This document shows positions 1 to 7,220 of a stretch of DNA of 64,000 bases, piece after piece (the stretch's first letter is position 1; each line of letters opens with the position of its first letter). Below the pieces are notes generated by a model. It did not search any database and was not told the origin of the DNA. It was given only the letters and a program-made list of their open reading frames with translations. Source of the DNA: Enterococcus alcedinis (lineage in GTDB: Bacteria; Bacillota; Bacilli; Lactobacillales; Enterococcaceae); contig NZ_BMDT01000006.1 of assembly GCF_014635985.1 (NCBI RefSeq), positions 100,156-164,155 on the forward strand. The letters run 5' to 3'. Position numbers and translations under genes: made by a program.

Positions 1-158
1 ACACAAATATCGGCATCTTCAAAATCAGAGGCATCGACTTGCGTACATTCTTCCATTTCAACTTCTAATCCTAAGTTTTCTAACGCTTCAGCGACAATAT
101 CGGCAATTTCTTCCGTATTACCAGTCATGCTAGCGTAAACAATTTTTGCTAAGGTCAT
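1..158 (-). CDS. Flavodoxin, N-terminal part (runs off the left edge)
   Basis: Reading the reverse strand from the ATG at 158 gives MTLAKIVYASMTGNTEEIAD and continues to the window edge, about 52 residues. The S-M-T-G-N-T-E-E segment at residues 10-17 is the FMN phosphate-binding loop of short-chain flavodoxins, and the beta-strand before it (LAKIVYAS) fits the fold. Flavodoxins carry electrons between NAD(P)H-dependent reductases and acceptors in the cytoplasm. A GGAGG-type ribosome binding site (164-169 on the reverse strand) sits six bases before the start. The C-terminal part with the second FMN loops lies outside the window, so length and integrity cannot be judged. Confidence 0.85.
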   Translation of the reverse strand, partial: MTLAKIVYASMTGNTEEIADIVAEALENLGLEVEMEECTQVDASDFEDADIC

Positions 159-198
159 AATATCCTCCTATTAATGTGTAATAATGAATTTATACGTT

Positions 199-227
199 AT
201 TATAGCAAAAGAAATCACAAATTGGAA
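199..227 (-). promoter_or_regulatory. Sigma-A promoter of the flavodoxin gene
   Basis: On the reverse strand TTCCAA (222-227) is followed after 17 bases by a perfect TATAAT (199-204), about 40 bases upstream of the flavodoxin start. It is back to back with the map promoter. Confidence 0.6.
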
Positions 228-251
228 CTACCACTCAATCAATGAGAGCAT

Positions 252-281
252 TTGGAAAAAAAGGCGAAACTATGGTAAAAT
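252..281 (+). promoter_or_regulatory. Promoter of map
   Basis: TTGGAA (252-257), an 18-base spacer and TAAAAT (276-281). The -10 is preceded by TGG, giving an extended -10. It lies about 30 bases before the map start. Confidence 0.55.
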
Positions 282-313
282 AGACAAGATTTATAAGGAG
301 AGGATTAAGAAGA

Positions 314-1078
314 ATGATTACATTAAAATCAAAACGTGAAATTGAAATGATGGCAGAGTCGGGTGCGCTTTTAGCAAGCGTTCATAAAGAGCTACGCCAG
401 TTTATTAAACCAGGAATTACGAGTTGGGATATTGAAGTTTTTGTCCGTAATTATATTGAAAGCCACGGAGCAATTGCAGCTCAAGTAGGCTATGAAGGTT
501 ATAAATATGCGACTTGCTGTAGTATTAACGATGAAATCTGTCATGGTTTTCCCCGTAAGAAGGTCTTGAAAAATGGCGATTTAATTAAAGTCGATATGTG
601 TGTCAATTTAAATGGTGCCATTTCAGACTCTTGTTGGGCATATGTTGTTGGCGAATCAACAGAAGAAATTGATCGTTTAATGGCGGTAACAAAAAAGGCG
701 TTGTATCTAGGAATTGAACAAGCACAAGTTGGCAATCGTATTGGTGATATTGGTCATGCGATTCAATCGTATGCTGAACAAGAAGGCTACGGTGTGGTCC
801 GTGATTTTATTGGACACGGCATTGGCCCGACGATTCATGAAAGTCCAGCAGTGCCTCACTATGGTGTGGCGGGTAAAGGGTTACGTCTAAAAGAAGGCAT
901 GGTTATCACAATTGAACCGATGATCAATACTGGGACTTGGAAAATGAAGATGGATCCAAATGGTTGGACTGCCTACACATTAGATGGCGGTTTAAGTTGT
1001 CAATATGAACACAGTATTGCGATTACTAAAGAAGGCCCAATTTTATTAACATCCCAAGGCGATGAAGGAACGTATTAA
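314..1078 (+). CDS. map: Methionine aminopeptidase, type I
   Basis: A cytoplasmic metalloenzyme that removes the initiator methionine from new proteins. The 254-residue product is the usual size for the single-domain bacterial type I enzyme. The five metal ligands of the pita-bread fold are all visible: D94 and D105 (VDMCVNLNGAISD), H168 (FIGHGIG), E201 (ITIEPM) and E232 (QYEHSIA). The substrate-contacting histidine is H77 in EICHGFP. There is no N-terminal zinc finger. The gene is monocistronic or heads a loose operon with the YihY gene 33 bases downstream. In many Firmicutes map lies in the ribosomal spc operon, so this detached copy may be one of two; the window cannot tell. Confidence 0.95.
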   Translation: MITLKSKREIEMMAESGALLASVHKELRQFIKPGITSWDIEVFVRNYIESHGAIAAQVGYEGYKYATCCSINDEICHGFPRKKVLKNGDLIKVDMCVNLNGAISDSCWAYVVGESTEEIDRLMAVTKKALYLGIEQAQVGNRIGDIGHAIQSYAEQEGYGVVRDFIGHGIGPTIHESPAVPHYGVAGKGLRLKEGMVITIEPMINTGTWKMKMDPNGWTAYTLDGGLSCQYEHSIAITKEGPILLTSQGDEGTY

Positions 1079-1111
1079 GCCAAAAACGAAGTAGACAAGG
1101 GGACAAGTAGC

Positions 1112-2014
1112 ATGCGTGATTTTTTGAAAAAGGATGCAGTTCAGCAATTTATAGAAACGACAAAGACGAAAGTCAAAGATTCAGAAATGACGCAATCATC
1201 CATTGTGATTGCTTATTATTTATTACTTTCTCTTTTTCCATTATTAATTGCTGTTGGAAACGTCTTACCTTACTTACGGATTGATCCAAATACGATTCTA
1301 CCTTACTTACAAGAGGTCATCCCACCTTCGATCTATGCTTTCTTAAGTCCAGCCATTTTAGACTTACTAACACAAGGCTCAGGTGGGGCCTTGTCTCTTT
1401 CTGCTTTATTAACGATTTGGTCTGCTAGTGCGAGTATGAATGCCTTGCAGATTGCGTTTACGAAAGCTTATGGTGTACCTAAACGCGGTAATTTTATTAT
1501 TATGCGGATTGTGTCACTTTTGACAATGTTTGCTTTGATGCTAGGAATTATCGGAATGACGTTAATTTTAGGTTCAGGTAAACTAATACTAGATAAATTA
1601 CAGCCTATTTTTCTATTTTCTGATCAAATCATTACGACCTTTCAAACGGTCAAATGGCCATTAACAATTACGATTTTACTGACGCTTATGTTGGTTATTT
1701 ATGGTATTATTCCGAATGTAAAGTTAAGGGCGCGTTCAATCTTACCTGGCGCAATCTTTGCCACGATTGGTTGGATGGGGTTGTCACAAGCCTTTGGAAT
1801 TTACGCCAAATTTTTTGCGACTCGTATTAGTGGTTATCAAATCATCGGAAGTTTTGTCGTATTGATGGTTTGGCTTAATTTTGCAGCGATGATTTTAGTC
1901 TTAGGAGGCATTATTAACGCGATTATCGAGGAATCGATTAGCGGGAAAGTAGAAGAGCGAGGTCATGCAAGAAATTTGTTGCCGGACAAATTCAAAAAGA
2001 AATGGAAAAATTAA
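1112..2014 (+). CDS. YihY/BrkB-family inner membrane protein
   Basis: A 300-residue polytopic membrane protein of the YihY/virulence factor BrkB family, once mis-assigned as RNase BN. After a short basic cytoplasmic N-terminus there are about six hydrophobic segments (around residues 30-50, 90-115, 130-155, 180-200, 210-230 and 240-265). The motif around TIWSASASMNALQIAFTKAY is typical of the family. The molecular function is not established; family members have been linked to transport or envelope integrity. The C-terminus is short and basic (DKFKKKWKN). It lies 33 bases after map and 19 bases before tagO, so co-transcription with tagO is likely, but a functional link is only inferred. Confidence 0.85.
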   Translation: MRDFLKKDAVQQFIETTKTKVKDSEMTQSSIVIAYYLLLSLFPLLIAVGNVLPYLRIDPNTILPYLQEVIPPSIYAFLSPAILDLLTQGSGGALSLSALLTIWSASASMNALQIAFTKAYGVPKRGNFIIMRIVSLLTMFALMLGIIGMTLILGSGKLILDKLQPIFLFSDQIITTFQTVKWPLTITILLTLMLVIYGIIPNVKLRARSILPGAIFATIGWMGLSQAFGIYAKFFATRISGYQIIGSFVVLMVWLNFAAMILVLGGIINAIIEESISGKVEERGHARNLLPDKFKKKWKN

Positions 2015-2033
2015 TACGAAAGCGAGAAATTAA

Positions 2034-3149
2034 ATGGGATTTACGTTTCAATTTATTATACGATTATTCCTGACAATGTTAATGTCGGTAATTTTAACGC
2101 CGCTAATTAAGTTACTCGCTTTTAAAATTGGTGCTACCGATGCACCAAGCGAGAGACGCATCAATCAAAAGACGATGCCGACAGCGGGTGGTTTAGCGAT
2201 TTTTATCTCTTTTTCCGTTATTGTGTTATTTGAAAGTTGGTCAACACCGGATTTTTCACGGATTGTTTGGATACTAATTAGTGCCGCAGTTGTCGTTATA
2301 ACCGGCTTAATTGATGACATCAAGGAATTAAATCCTAAGCAAAAAACATTGGGAGTAGTGATTGCTTCCTGTATGGTTTATTATTTAGCCGAGATTGGAT
2401 TCCATACACTAAGTATTCCATTTTTGGGAACTTTTGAGTTAGGATGGTTGAGTTTACCAATGACTATTATTTGGATCTTAGCGATTACGAATGCAGTCAA
2501 TTTGATTGATGGTTTAGATGGTTTAGCTGCGGGAGTTTCGATGATTGCACTTGCAACAATCGGTTTAGTCAGTTATTTCTTTTTACCAGGGTATGGTGTC
2601 TTTCTAGCGATTATTATTTTTTCACTGATCGCCGCGATTGCTGGTTTTTTCCCGTATAACTTTCATCCCGCAACAATCTATTTAGGCGACACGGGAGCCT
2701 TGTTCTTAGGATTCATGATTGCAATCTTTTCTTTACAAGGTTTAAAGAATGCGACCTTTATCTCGGTCTTAACGCCAATGTTTATTTTGGGTGTTCCAAT
2801 TACCGATACTGTTTATGCGATGATTCGCCGTGTGTTTAATAAACAACCAATTTCAGCACCGGATAAAATGCATTTACACCATCGTTTATTGTCCTTAGGT
2901 TTTACCCATCGGGGCGCTGTACTCACGATTTATGCGATGGCATTAGTCTTTTCTTTTATTGCCTTATTAATGAATCATGCGAGTACGTCTGCAACGATTT
3001 TATTAATTATTGCGACAATTGTTGGTTTAGAGTTGTTCATTGAATTGATTGGTCTTGTTGGTGAAAATCATCAACCGTTATTAAAGACGTTAAAATTTAT
3101 TGGGAATCGTCGATATCGACAAGAAGTATTAAATAAGCGTAAAAAATAA
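2034..3149 (+). CDS. tagO: Undecaprenyl-phosphate GlcNAc-1-phosphate transferase (TagO/TarO)
   Basis: Membrane enzyme of the MraY/WecA family that transfers GlcNAc-1-phosphate from UDP-GlcNAc to undecaprenyl phosphate, the first step of wall teichoic acid and related wall glycopolymer synthesis. It has 371 residues with about ten hydrophobic segments. Diagnostic motifs are the early GGLAIF segment near residue 52, the aspartate pair in GLIDDIKELNPKQK (about residues 94-107), NAVNLIDGLDGLAAG (about 152-166), and the cytoplasmic histidine motif MHLHHRLLSLGFTH near residue 280 that is typical of WecA/TagO rather than MraY. It starts at an ATG 19 bases after the YihY gene. No other teichoic acid genes are adjacent. 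Confidence 0.92.
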   Translation: MGFTFQFIIRLFLTMLMSVILTPLIKLLAFKIGATDAPSERRINQKTMPTAGGLAIFISFSVIVLFESWSTPDFSRIVWILISAAVVVITGLIDDIKELNPKQKTLGVVIASCMVYYLAEIGFHTLSIPFLGTFELGWLSLPMTIIWILAITNAVNLIDGLDGLAAGVSMIALATIGLVSYFFLPGYGVFLAIIIFSLIAAIAGFFPYNFHPATIYLGDTGALFLGFMIAIFSLQGLKNATFISVLTPMFILGVPITDTVYAMIRRVFNKQPISAPDKMHLHHRLLSLGFTHRGAVLTIYAMALVFSFIALLMNHASTSATILLIIATIVGLELFIELIGLVGENHQPLLKTLKFIGNRRYRQEVLNKRKK

Positions 3150-3155
3150 AAACGT

Positions 3156-3193
3156 CATTCGATTGTTTTTATTTTTTTAGAAAAAATTGAATG
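3156..3193 (+). terminator. Weak AT-rich hairpin after tagO
   Basis: CATTCGATT (3156-3164) can pair with AATTGAATG (3185-3193) across a T-rich/A-rich loop that can extend the stem. The downstream side is not a clean T tract, so termination efficiency is doubtful. Confidence 0.35.
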
Positions 3194-3229
3194 GATTTTC
3201 AGAAAAAGTCAGAAAAATCATGCTAAAAT
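3194..3229 (+). promoter_or_regulatory. Promoter of the ABC importer with CodY-like box
   Basis: An extended -10 (TGC then TAAAAT, 3221-3229) precedes the importer. Just upstream, 3194-3208 matches the CodY consensus AATTTTCWGAAAATT at 12 of 15 positions with the core ATTTTCAGAAAA intact. The box occupies the -35 region, the position expected for a repressor. This is a pattern match only. Confidence 0.45.
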
Positions 3230-3259
3230 AAGACTATCGATTTGAAAGGAAGTTATGAA

Positions 3260-4219
3260 ATGAAAAAAATTATGATGAGTTTTGCAACTGTTTTATTATT
3301 AACGTTAACTGCTTGTGGAGCAGCAGAATCAAACGAAGGATCAACAGACACAAAGACGAGCGAGAATGAAGAGTTAACAACGCTAAAAATTGGTGTGATG
3401 CCATCAATGGACAATATGCCGTTAATTGTGGCTCACGAGCAAGGTTTTGATAAAAAACATGGTGTCGATTTAGACATTCAAGCTTTTAAATCAGGTAAAG
3501 ATCGCGATGCTGCTTTTCAAGCGGGAGCGGTTGATAGTATTAATGCTGATTTAGTCGGCGTTGCAGCTTATTTACAAGGTGGAATGGATGTTAAAATCAT
3601 GAGTGCCACACAAGGGCAATTTGATTTGATTTCAACAGCAGATGTGAAAGAAATAGCTGATCTAAAAGGCAAAGAAATCGTAGTATTAAAAAATCAAGGC
3701 CCGGAATTTGCAGCAGAAGAATTTTTGAAACAAGCGAATTTAACAGGTGAAGATGTGAAAATGATTGATGTTCCACAAGTACCGAGTCGCGTGGAATTAT
3801 TAAGCAATAACCAAGCAGGTGCGGCTATTTTACCGGAACCATTCGTCACAATCACAGCGACACAAGGGATGAACAACTTAGGTTCAACGCTTGATTTAGG
3901 GATTAATTTATTTGCACTCGTGGCAACACAAGAAGTAATTGATGAAAAAGCGGTCGCATTTAAAGGAATGTATGATGCATACAACGATGCGGTTCAATGG
4001 ATGAAAGAAAATGAGCAAGACGCGTACATTCAATTGTTTATTGATGAGATTGGTTTTCCTGAAACATTAAAAGATCAAATTGTCGTTCCAGAATACAAAG
4101 AAGCTTTCCAAACAACCGAGCAAGATATTACGAGAGCATTTGATTGGGCGCAAGAAAAGGGCATCCTTGAAAAGGAAATCCCAGCGAAAGATGTATTAAG
4201 CGATGTCTATTTCAAATAA
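3260..4219 (+). CDS. ABC transporter substrate-binding lipoprotein (SsuA/THI5-like)
   Basis: A 319-residue lipoprotein: basic MKKIMMS, hydrophobic stretch, then lipobox LTAC with the lipid-anchored Cys at position 19, followed by a Ser/Thr/Glu-rich linker. The mature domain (LKIGVMPSMDNMPLIVAHEQ at about 49-68) is the type 2 periplasmic-binding fold of the NMT1/THI5/SsuA group, which captures sulfonates, thiamine precursors, nitrate and similar small molecules. The substrate cannot be assigned from sequence. I chose the ATG at 3260 because AAAGGA lies 9 bases upstream; an in-frame TTG at 3242 overlaps that ribosome binding site. The gene is followed with a 17-base overlap by its ATPase. No TPP riboswitch precedes it. 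Confidence 0.88.
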   Translation: MKKIMMSFATVLLLTLTACGAAESNEGSTDTKTSENEELTTLKIGVMPSMDNMPLIVAHEQGFDKKHGVDLDIQAFKSGKDRDAAFQAGAVDSINADLVGVAAYLQGGMDVKIMSATQGQFDLISTADVKEIADLKGKEIVVLKNQGPEFAAEEFLKQANLTGEDVKMIDVPQVPSRVELLSNNQAGAAILPEPFVTITATQGMNNLGSTLDLGINLFALVATQEVIDEKAVAFKGMYDAYNDAVQWMKENEQDAYIQLFIDEIGFPETLKDQIVVPEYKEAFQTTEQDITRAFDWAQEKGILEKEIPAKDVLSDVYFK

Positions 4220-4958
4220 CCATTATCAAGTCACGAACGTCTCATATCAACTGAATGAACAGACGATTTTATCGAACCTTTCATTTGAATTAGAACCACG
4301 GAAAATTTATAGTTTAATTGGCCCTTCTGGTGCTGGTAAAACGACGTTACTCTCCTTGTTAGGTGGCTTGAAAAAGCCAACTTCAGGGACGATCGAAACG
4401 AAAAAGGGTACAGTTGAGGAACAAAAAGTCGCCTTTGTACCTCAAGACTATGGATTATTACCTTGGCAAACAGTACAAAAGGCAGTGGTCAAAGGTGCAA
4501 GTTTAAGTCAAAAAGGAAAATTATCGGCGTTGGATTTAGCTGAAATTGATGAATTATTAAAACAAATGGCTTTGTGGGAACACCGTAAAAAATATCCTCG
4601 TCAATTAAGTGGGGGGCAACAGCAAAGAGTAGCGATTGCACGCAGCTTTGCGACTCATGCGGATTTATTATTAATGGATGAACCTTTTTCAGCACTCGAT
4701 GCTTTTACGAGAGAAAAGGCACAACAGCTATTTTTAAGTCGGTGGCAAAAGTTGAAACCACTAACGGTTTTTGTGACGCACGATATTGAAGAAGCCATTT
4801 TATTGTCTGATCAAATCATCGTTTTATCAGCCAATCCAGGGGAAATCAGTCAAATCGTCGATTCACCTTTTGAAGATAAAATGAATTTGCACGAGAATCG
4901 TCAGTCGATGGCATTGTTTGAGTTAACCAATGCCTTGAGAGGAGCGATTAGCGGATGA
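4203..4958 (+). CDS. ABC transporter ATP-binding protein (SsuB/ThiZ-like)
   Basis: A 251-residue ATPase that powers the importer with its neighbours. The Walker A motif is GPSGAGKT (about residues 39-46), the signature LSGGQQQRVAIARSF is near 136-150, Walker B is LLLMDEPFSALD, and the H-loop is VFVTHDIEEA. The Q-loop reads FVPQDYGLLPW; a leucine-proline-tryptophan after the Q-loop is characteristic of the taurine/nitrate/sulfonate subfamily. The start overlaps the end of the lipoprotein gene by 17 bases and the stop overlaps the permease start (ATGA), so the three products are translationally coupled. Confidence 0.9.
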   Translation: MSISNNHYQVTNVSYQLNEQTILSNLSFELEPRKIYSLIGPSGAGKTTLLSLLGGLKKPTSGTIETKKGTVEEQKVAFVPQDYGLLPWQTVQKAVVKGASLSQKGKLSALDLAEIDELLKQMALWEHRKKYPRQLSGGQQQRVAIARSFATHADLLLMDEPFSALDAFTREKAQQLFLSRWQKLKPLTVFVTHDIEEAILLSDQIIVLSANPGEISQIVDSPFEDKMNLHENRQSMALFELTNALRGAISG

Positions 4959-5713
4959 AAAAAGATGAATTGAAAAGACTCATTGGTGGCATCCTGGCAG
5001 TCGTTTTATTTTTAGGTATTTGGTGGATAGGTTATTATGTTATTCAAAAACCGTTGCTACCTTCACCTTTTGAAGTGCTACAGCGCATCCCTGGCTTATT
5101 TGAGAAAGAGTTGCTGATGCATATACGTGTAAGTAGTTACCGTATCTTTTTAGGTATGTTTTATTCCTTAATTGGTGGTTTTTTCTTAGGTTTGTTAATG
5201 GGAAGTTTCCCTAAGTGGAAGTATTTCTTTGATCCTTTAATTTATTTAACGTACCCAATACCTAAAATGGCACTCTTACCGATTGTCATGCTACTTGGTG
5301 GTTTAGGTGATGGATCAAAAGTTGCGATGATTGTCCTAATTGTCTTGCCTCAAGTCACGATTTCAGTGCGTGATAGTGTGCGACAAATTCCGAATAATTA
5401 TTATGATGTTTATCGACTATTGCAAGCGTCAAAACTACAGCAATTTGCGTTGATTACATTCCCAGCGACATTACCTGGAATCATTAGTGGCGCACGAGTT
5501 TCCCTAGGGACGGCAATTTCGATTTTATTCTTTACGGAGAATTATGGGACAGAATATGGCATGGGTTACTTCATTATGGATTCCTGGACACGAATGGATT
5601 ATGGTGCGATGTATGCCGGGATTATCATTTTAAGTAGTTTTGGTTTGTTGTTATTTTTATTATTGGATCTGTTTTCTTGGTGGGTTTGTAAATGGCAACG
5701 CGTCACTGATTAA
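4955..5713 (+). CDS. ABC transporter permease (SsuC/ThiX-like)
   Basis: A 252-residue inner membrane permease of the binding-protein-dependent importer family, with about six transmembrane segments (first near residues 10-30). The EAA loop that docks with the ATPase is recognisable around residues 150-175 as DVYRLLQASKLQQFALITFPATLPGIISGARV, ending in the conserved P-x-I-x-G. It is the last gene of the importer operon, overlapping the ATPase gene by 4 bases, and is followed by a GC-rich terminator. The transported compound is unknown. Confidence 0.9.
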   Translation: MKKDELKRLIGGILAVVLFLGIWWIGYYVIQKPLLPSPFEVLQRIPGLFEKELLMHIRVSSYRIFLGMFYSLIGGFFLGLLMGSFPKWKYFFDPLIYLTYPIPKMALLPIVMLLGGLGDGSKVAMIVLIVLPQVTISVRDSVRQIPNNYYDVYRLLQASKLQQFALITFPATLPGIISGARVSLGTAISILFFTENYGTEYGMGYFIMDSWTRMDYGAMYAGIIILSSFGLLLFLLLDLFSWWVCKWQRVTD

Positions 5714-5729
5714 ATAGATAGAAAGCAAT

Positions 5730-5761
5730 AAAGGGGCCGTGACATCAGTCACGACCCCTTT
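5730..5761 (+). terminator. Rho-independent terminator of the ABC importer operon
   Basis: A 14-base stem (AAAGGGGCCGTGAC pairing with GTCACGACCCCTTT with one G-T) and a 4-base loop. The T tract is only three bases long on the + strand. The reverse complement could also terminate leftward. Confidence 0.75.
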
Positions 5762-5780
5762 GCTGCTATACGAACACGGG

Positions 5781-5847
5781 GGATAAAAGTCTGCTCTTTT
5801 TTCGAATGGATCTTCAATTCCTCAGAGCAAAGCGACTTTTGTCATCC
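5781..5847 (-). repeat. Dispersed palindromic repeat, copy 1
   Basis: An imperfect palindrome with outer arms GGATAAAAGTC and GACTTTTGTCATCC and inner arms GCTCT and AGAGC. Read on the reverse strand it shares the stretch AAAAGTCGCTTTGCTCTGAG with copy 2 at 15545-15655, base for base, and the downstream arm (CGAAAAAAGAGCAGACTTTT against CGAAAGAGTAGACTTTT) is also similar. In both copies a terminator hairpin containing GTGAC/GTCAC follows at the same side. Non-coding. Confidence 0.7.
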
Positions 5848-5915
5848 CTCGGTTTTGTTTACCGATGAATCAAAAAGAAGCAGCAATGATTTTAGTAAAA
5901 AGGATGGTTGAGTAG

Positions 5916-6587
5916 ATGGGGAAAAGATATTACTTAAGTTGGTTTGACCAAGTATTTCCTGAAAGAATTGCCCAAATCTTAAAAGAAGATTTAAGAGACT
6001 TGAAGCGACTCGTTATGATTAGTGGACAACCAAGTGCGGATCAAAGTGAGCAAGCTCAATTGATTGTCGAGCAATGGTTTGGTTCAGCAAATATCTCTTT
6101 TGAAAACAATCATCTGATTGATGAACGCATTTCAAAAGAAAAAGCCAAGCAGTTAATTGAAGAGGCTAGTGTCATCTTGTTATGTGGTGGCTACCCAATC
6201 GAACAAAACAAATTCTTGGTTGAATATGGACTAGGGAAAGTGATTAAAAAGAGTCAAAAACCAATTATTGGCGTTAGTGCAGGGGCAATTAACTTGTCTT
6301 CACAATGGCTTTATTTTAGCGAAACAGGCAATCAAACAGGAGAACCTGAACTTGTTCAAGGACTCGGGATGGACGAATGGTTCTTTTTTTCAATGGCTAA
6401 CTGCGATATTGAAAATGATTTATTAATGAGTCAATTACGACCCATATCAGATCAGTTGCCGATTTATATTGCCGTGAATGAATGCATGCTGCGAATCGAC
6501 GAAGAGCATTTGACCGTTGTCGGTGACGTCTATCGATTGGATAAGCAACAGCGAACAAAATTAAAGGCGTCAGATGTTGTCCTATAA
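5916..6587 (+). CDS. Peptidase S51 family protein (dipeptidase E-like)
   Basis: A 223-residue cytoplasmic protein with the class I glutamine amidotransferase-like fold used by S51 serine peptidases (dipeptidase E, cyanophycinase). The nucleophile elbow is GVSAGAINLS with Ser121, preceded by the LLCGGYP oxyanion loop at about 88-94. Dipeptidase E cleaves Asp-X dipeptides; whether this member has that specificity is not visible. AGGATG about 10 bases upstream is a plausible ribosome binding site. It stands alone between repeat copy 1 and the copY promoter. The C-terminal third is less conserved in the family, and an inactive homologue cannot be excluded. Confidence 0.8.
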   Translation: MGKRYYLSWFDQVFPERIAQILKEDLRDLKRLVMISGQPSADQSEQAQLIVEQWFGSANISFENNHLIDERISKEKAKQLIEEASVILLCGGYPIEQNKFLVEYGLGKVIKKSQKPIIGVSAGAINLSSQWLYFSETGNQTGEPELVQGLGMDEWFFFSMANCDIENDLLMSQLRPISDQLPIYIAVNECMLRIDEEHLTVVGDVYRLDKQQRTKLKASDVVL

Positions 6588-6649
6588 AAGTAACAATCGA
6601 AGAAAATGGATAAGAAAAATAAGAGTAATAAAAAAATGAAGCTATTTTT

Positions 6650-6678
6650 TTGACAAAAGTTGATTACGAGTGTAAATT
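6650..6678 (+). promoter_or_regulatory. copY promoter with a single cop box operator
   Basis: TTGACA (6650-6655), 17-base spacer, TAAATT (6673-6678). Between and overlapping the -10 lies TACGAGTGTA (6665-6674) inside the palindrome TTACGAGTGTAA, one base from the CopY operator core TACANNTGTA. Its position would block RNA polymerase, so autorepression is likely. Confidence 0.65.
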
Positions 6679-6709
6679 TAACTTATGAATGAACAAGGAG
6701 CCGGTAGTT

Positions 6710-7159
6710 ATGAATACAGAAGATGCGATCAAAATTAGTGAAGCGGAATGGGAAGTCATGCGTGTGATTTGGACGTTGGGGGAATCGGATGCCGCAACCA
6801 TTAATGATGTTTTGAAAGAAAAAATGCAATGGAAATTTGCCACAGTCAAAACCTTACTTGGAAGACTCGTAAAAAAAGAAGCATTAAAGACCCGTCAAGT
6901 AGGGAAAAAATATTTGTATTCGGCATTAATTAGTGAAGAAAAATCGATTCATGAAGCGACACAAGAGTTGTTCTCGAGAATATGTGCGACACGAATGGCC
7001 GAAAACTTAACCCAAATGATTGAAGAAGTCGAATTGACACCAACCGACGTTGCGCAATTAATCCAAACGTTACAAAAGAAGCAAACGGTCGAAAAAATCA
7101 CGTGTAATTGTATCCCTGGACAATGTCAATGCGACCACAATCAAGTGAAATTTGCTTAG
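6710..7159 (+). CDS. copY: CopY-type copper-responsive repressor (BlaI/MecI fold)
   Basis: A 149-residue repressor: an N-terminal winged helix of the BlaI/MecI/CopY family (ISEAEWEVMRVIW at about 9-21, ATVKTLLGRLVKKE at 44-57) and a C-terminal metal motif CNC-IPGQ-CQC with cysteines 132, 134, 139 and 141. CxC-x4-CxC is the CopY signature; Zn binding keeps it on DNA and Cu(I) displaces Zn and releases the repressor. The ATG at 6710 has AAGGAG nine bases upstream; the earlier in-frame ATG at 6689 overlaps that site. Unlike in the E. hirae cop operon, no copper ATPase or CopZ follows, so the regulated pump must be elsewhere if there is one. Confidence 0.9.
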   Translation: MNTEDAIKISEAEWEVMRVIWTLGESDAATINDVLKEKMQWKFATVKTLLGRLVKKEALKTRQVGKKYLYSALISEEKSIHEATQELFSRICATRMAENLTQMIEEVELTPTDVAQLIQTLQKKQTVEKITCNCIPGQCQCDHNQVKFA

Positions 7160-7184
7160 AAGTCAACGAATCACGCTGGATTTA

Positions 7185-7193
7185 TGCTATAAT
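7185..7193 (+). promoter_or_regulatory. Extended -10 promoter of the Phd-like gene
   Basis: TGC followed by a perfect TATAAT (7188-7193), 27 bases before the GTG start. No good -35 hexamer is seen, as usual for extended -10 promoters. Confidence 0.5.
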
Positions 7194-7220
7194 GAATAGG
7201 CAAATGAAGGAGTGAAGAAA

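Noticed and set aside
3150-3259. TPP riboswitch before the THI5/SsuA-like ABC operon
   Set aside because: The Thi-box core is absent, so a thiamine precursor role is not supported.
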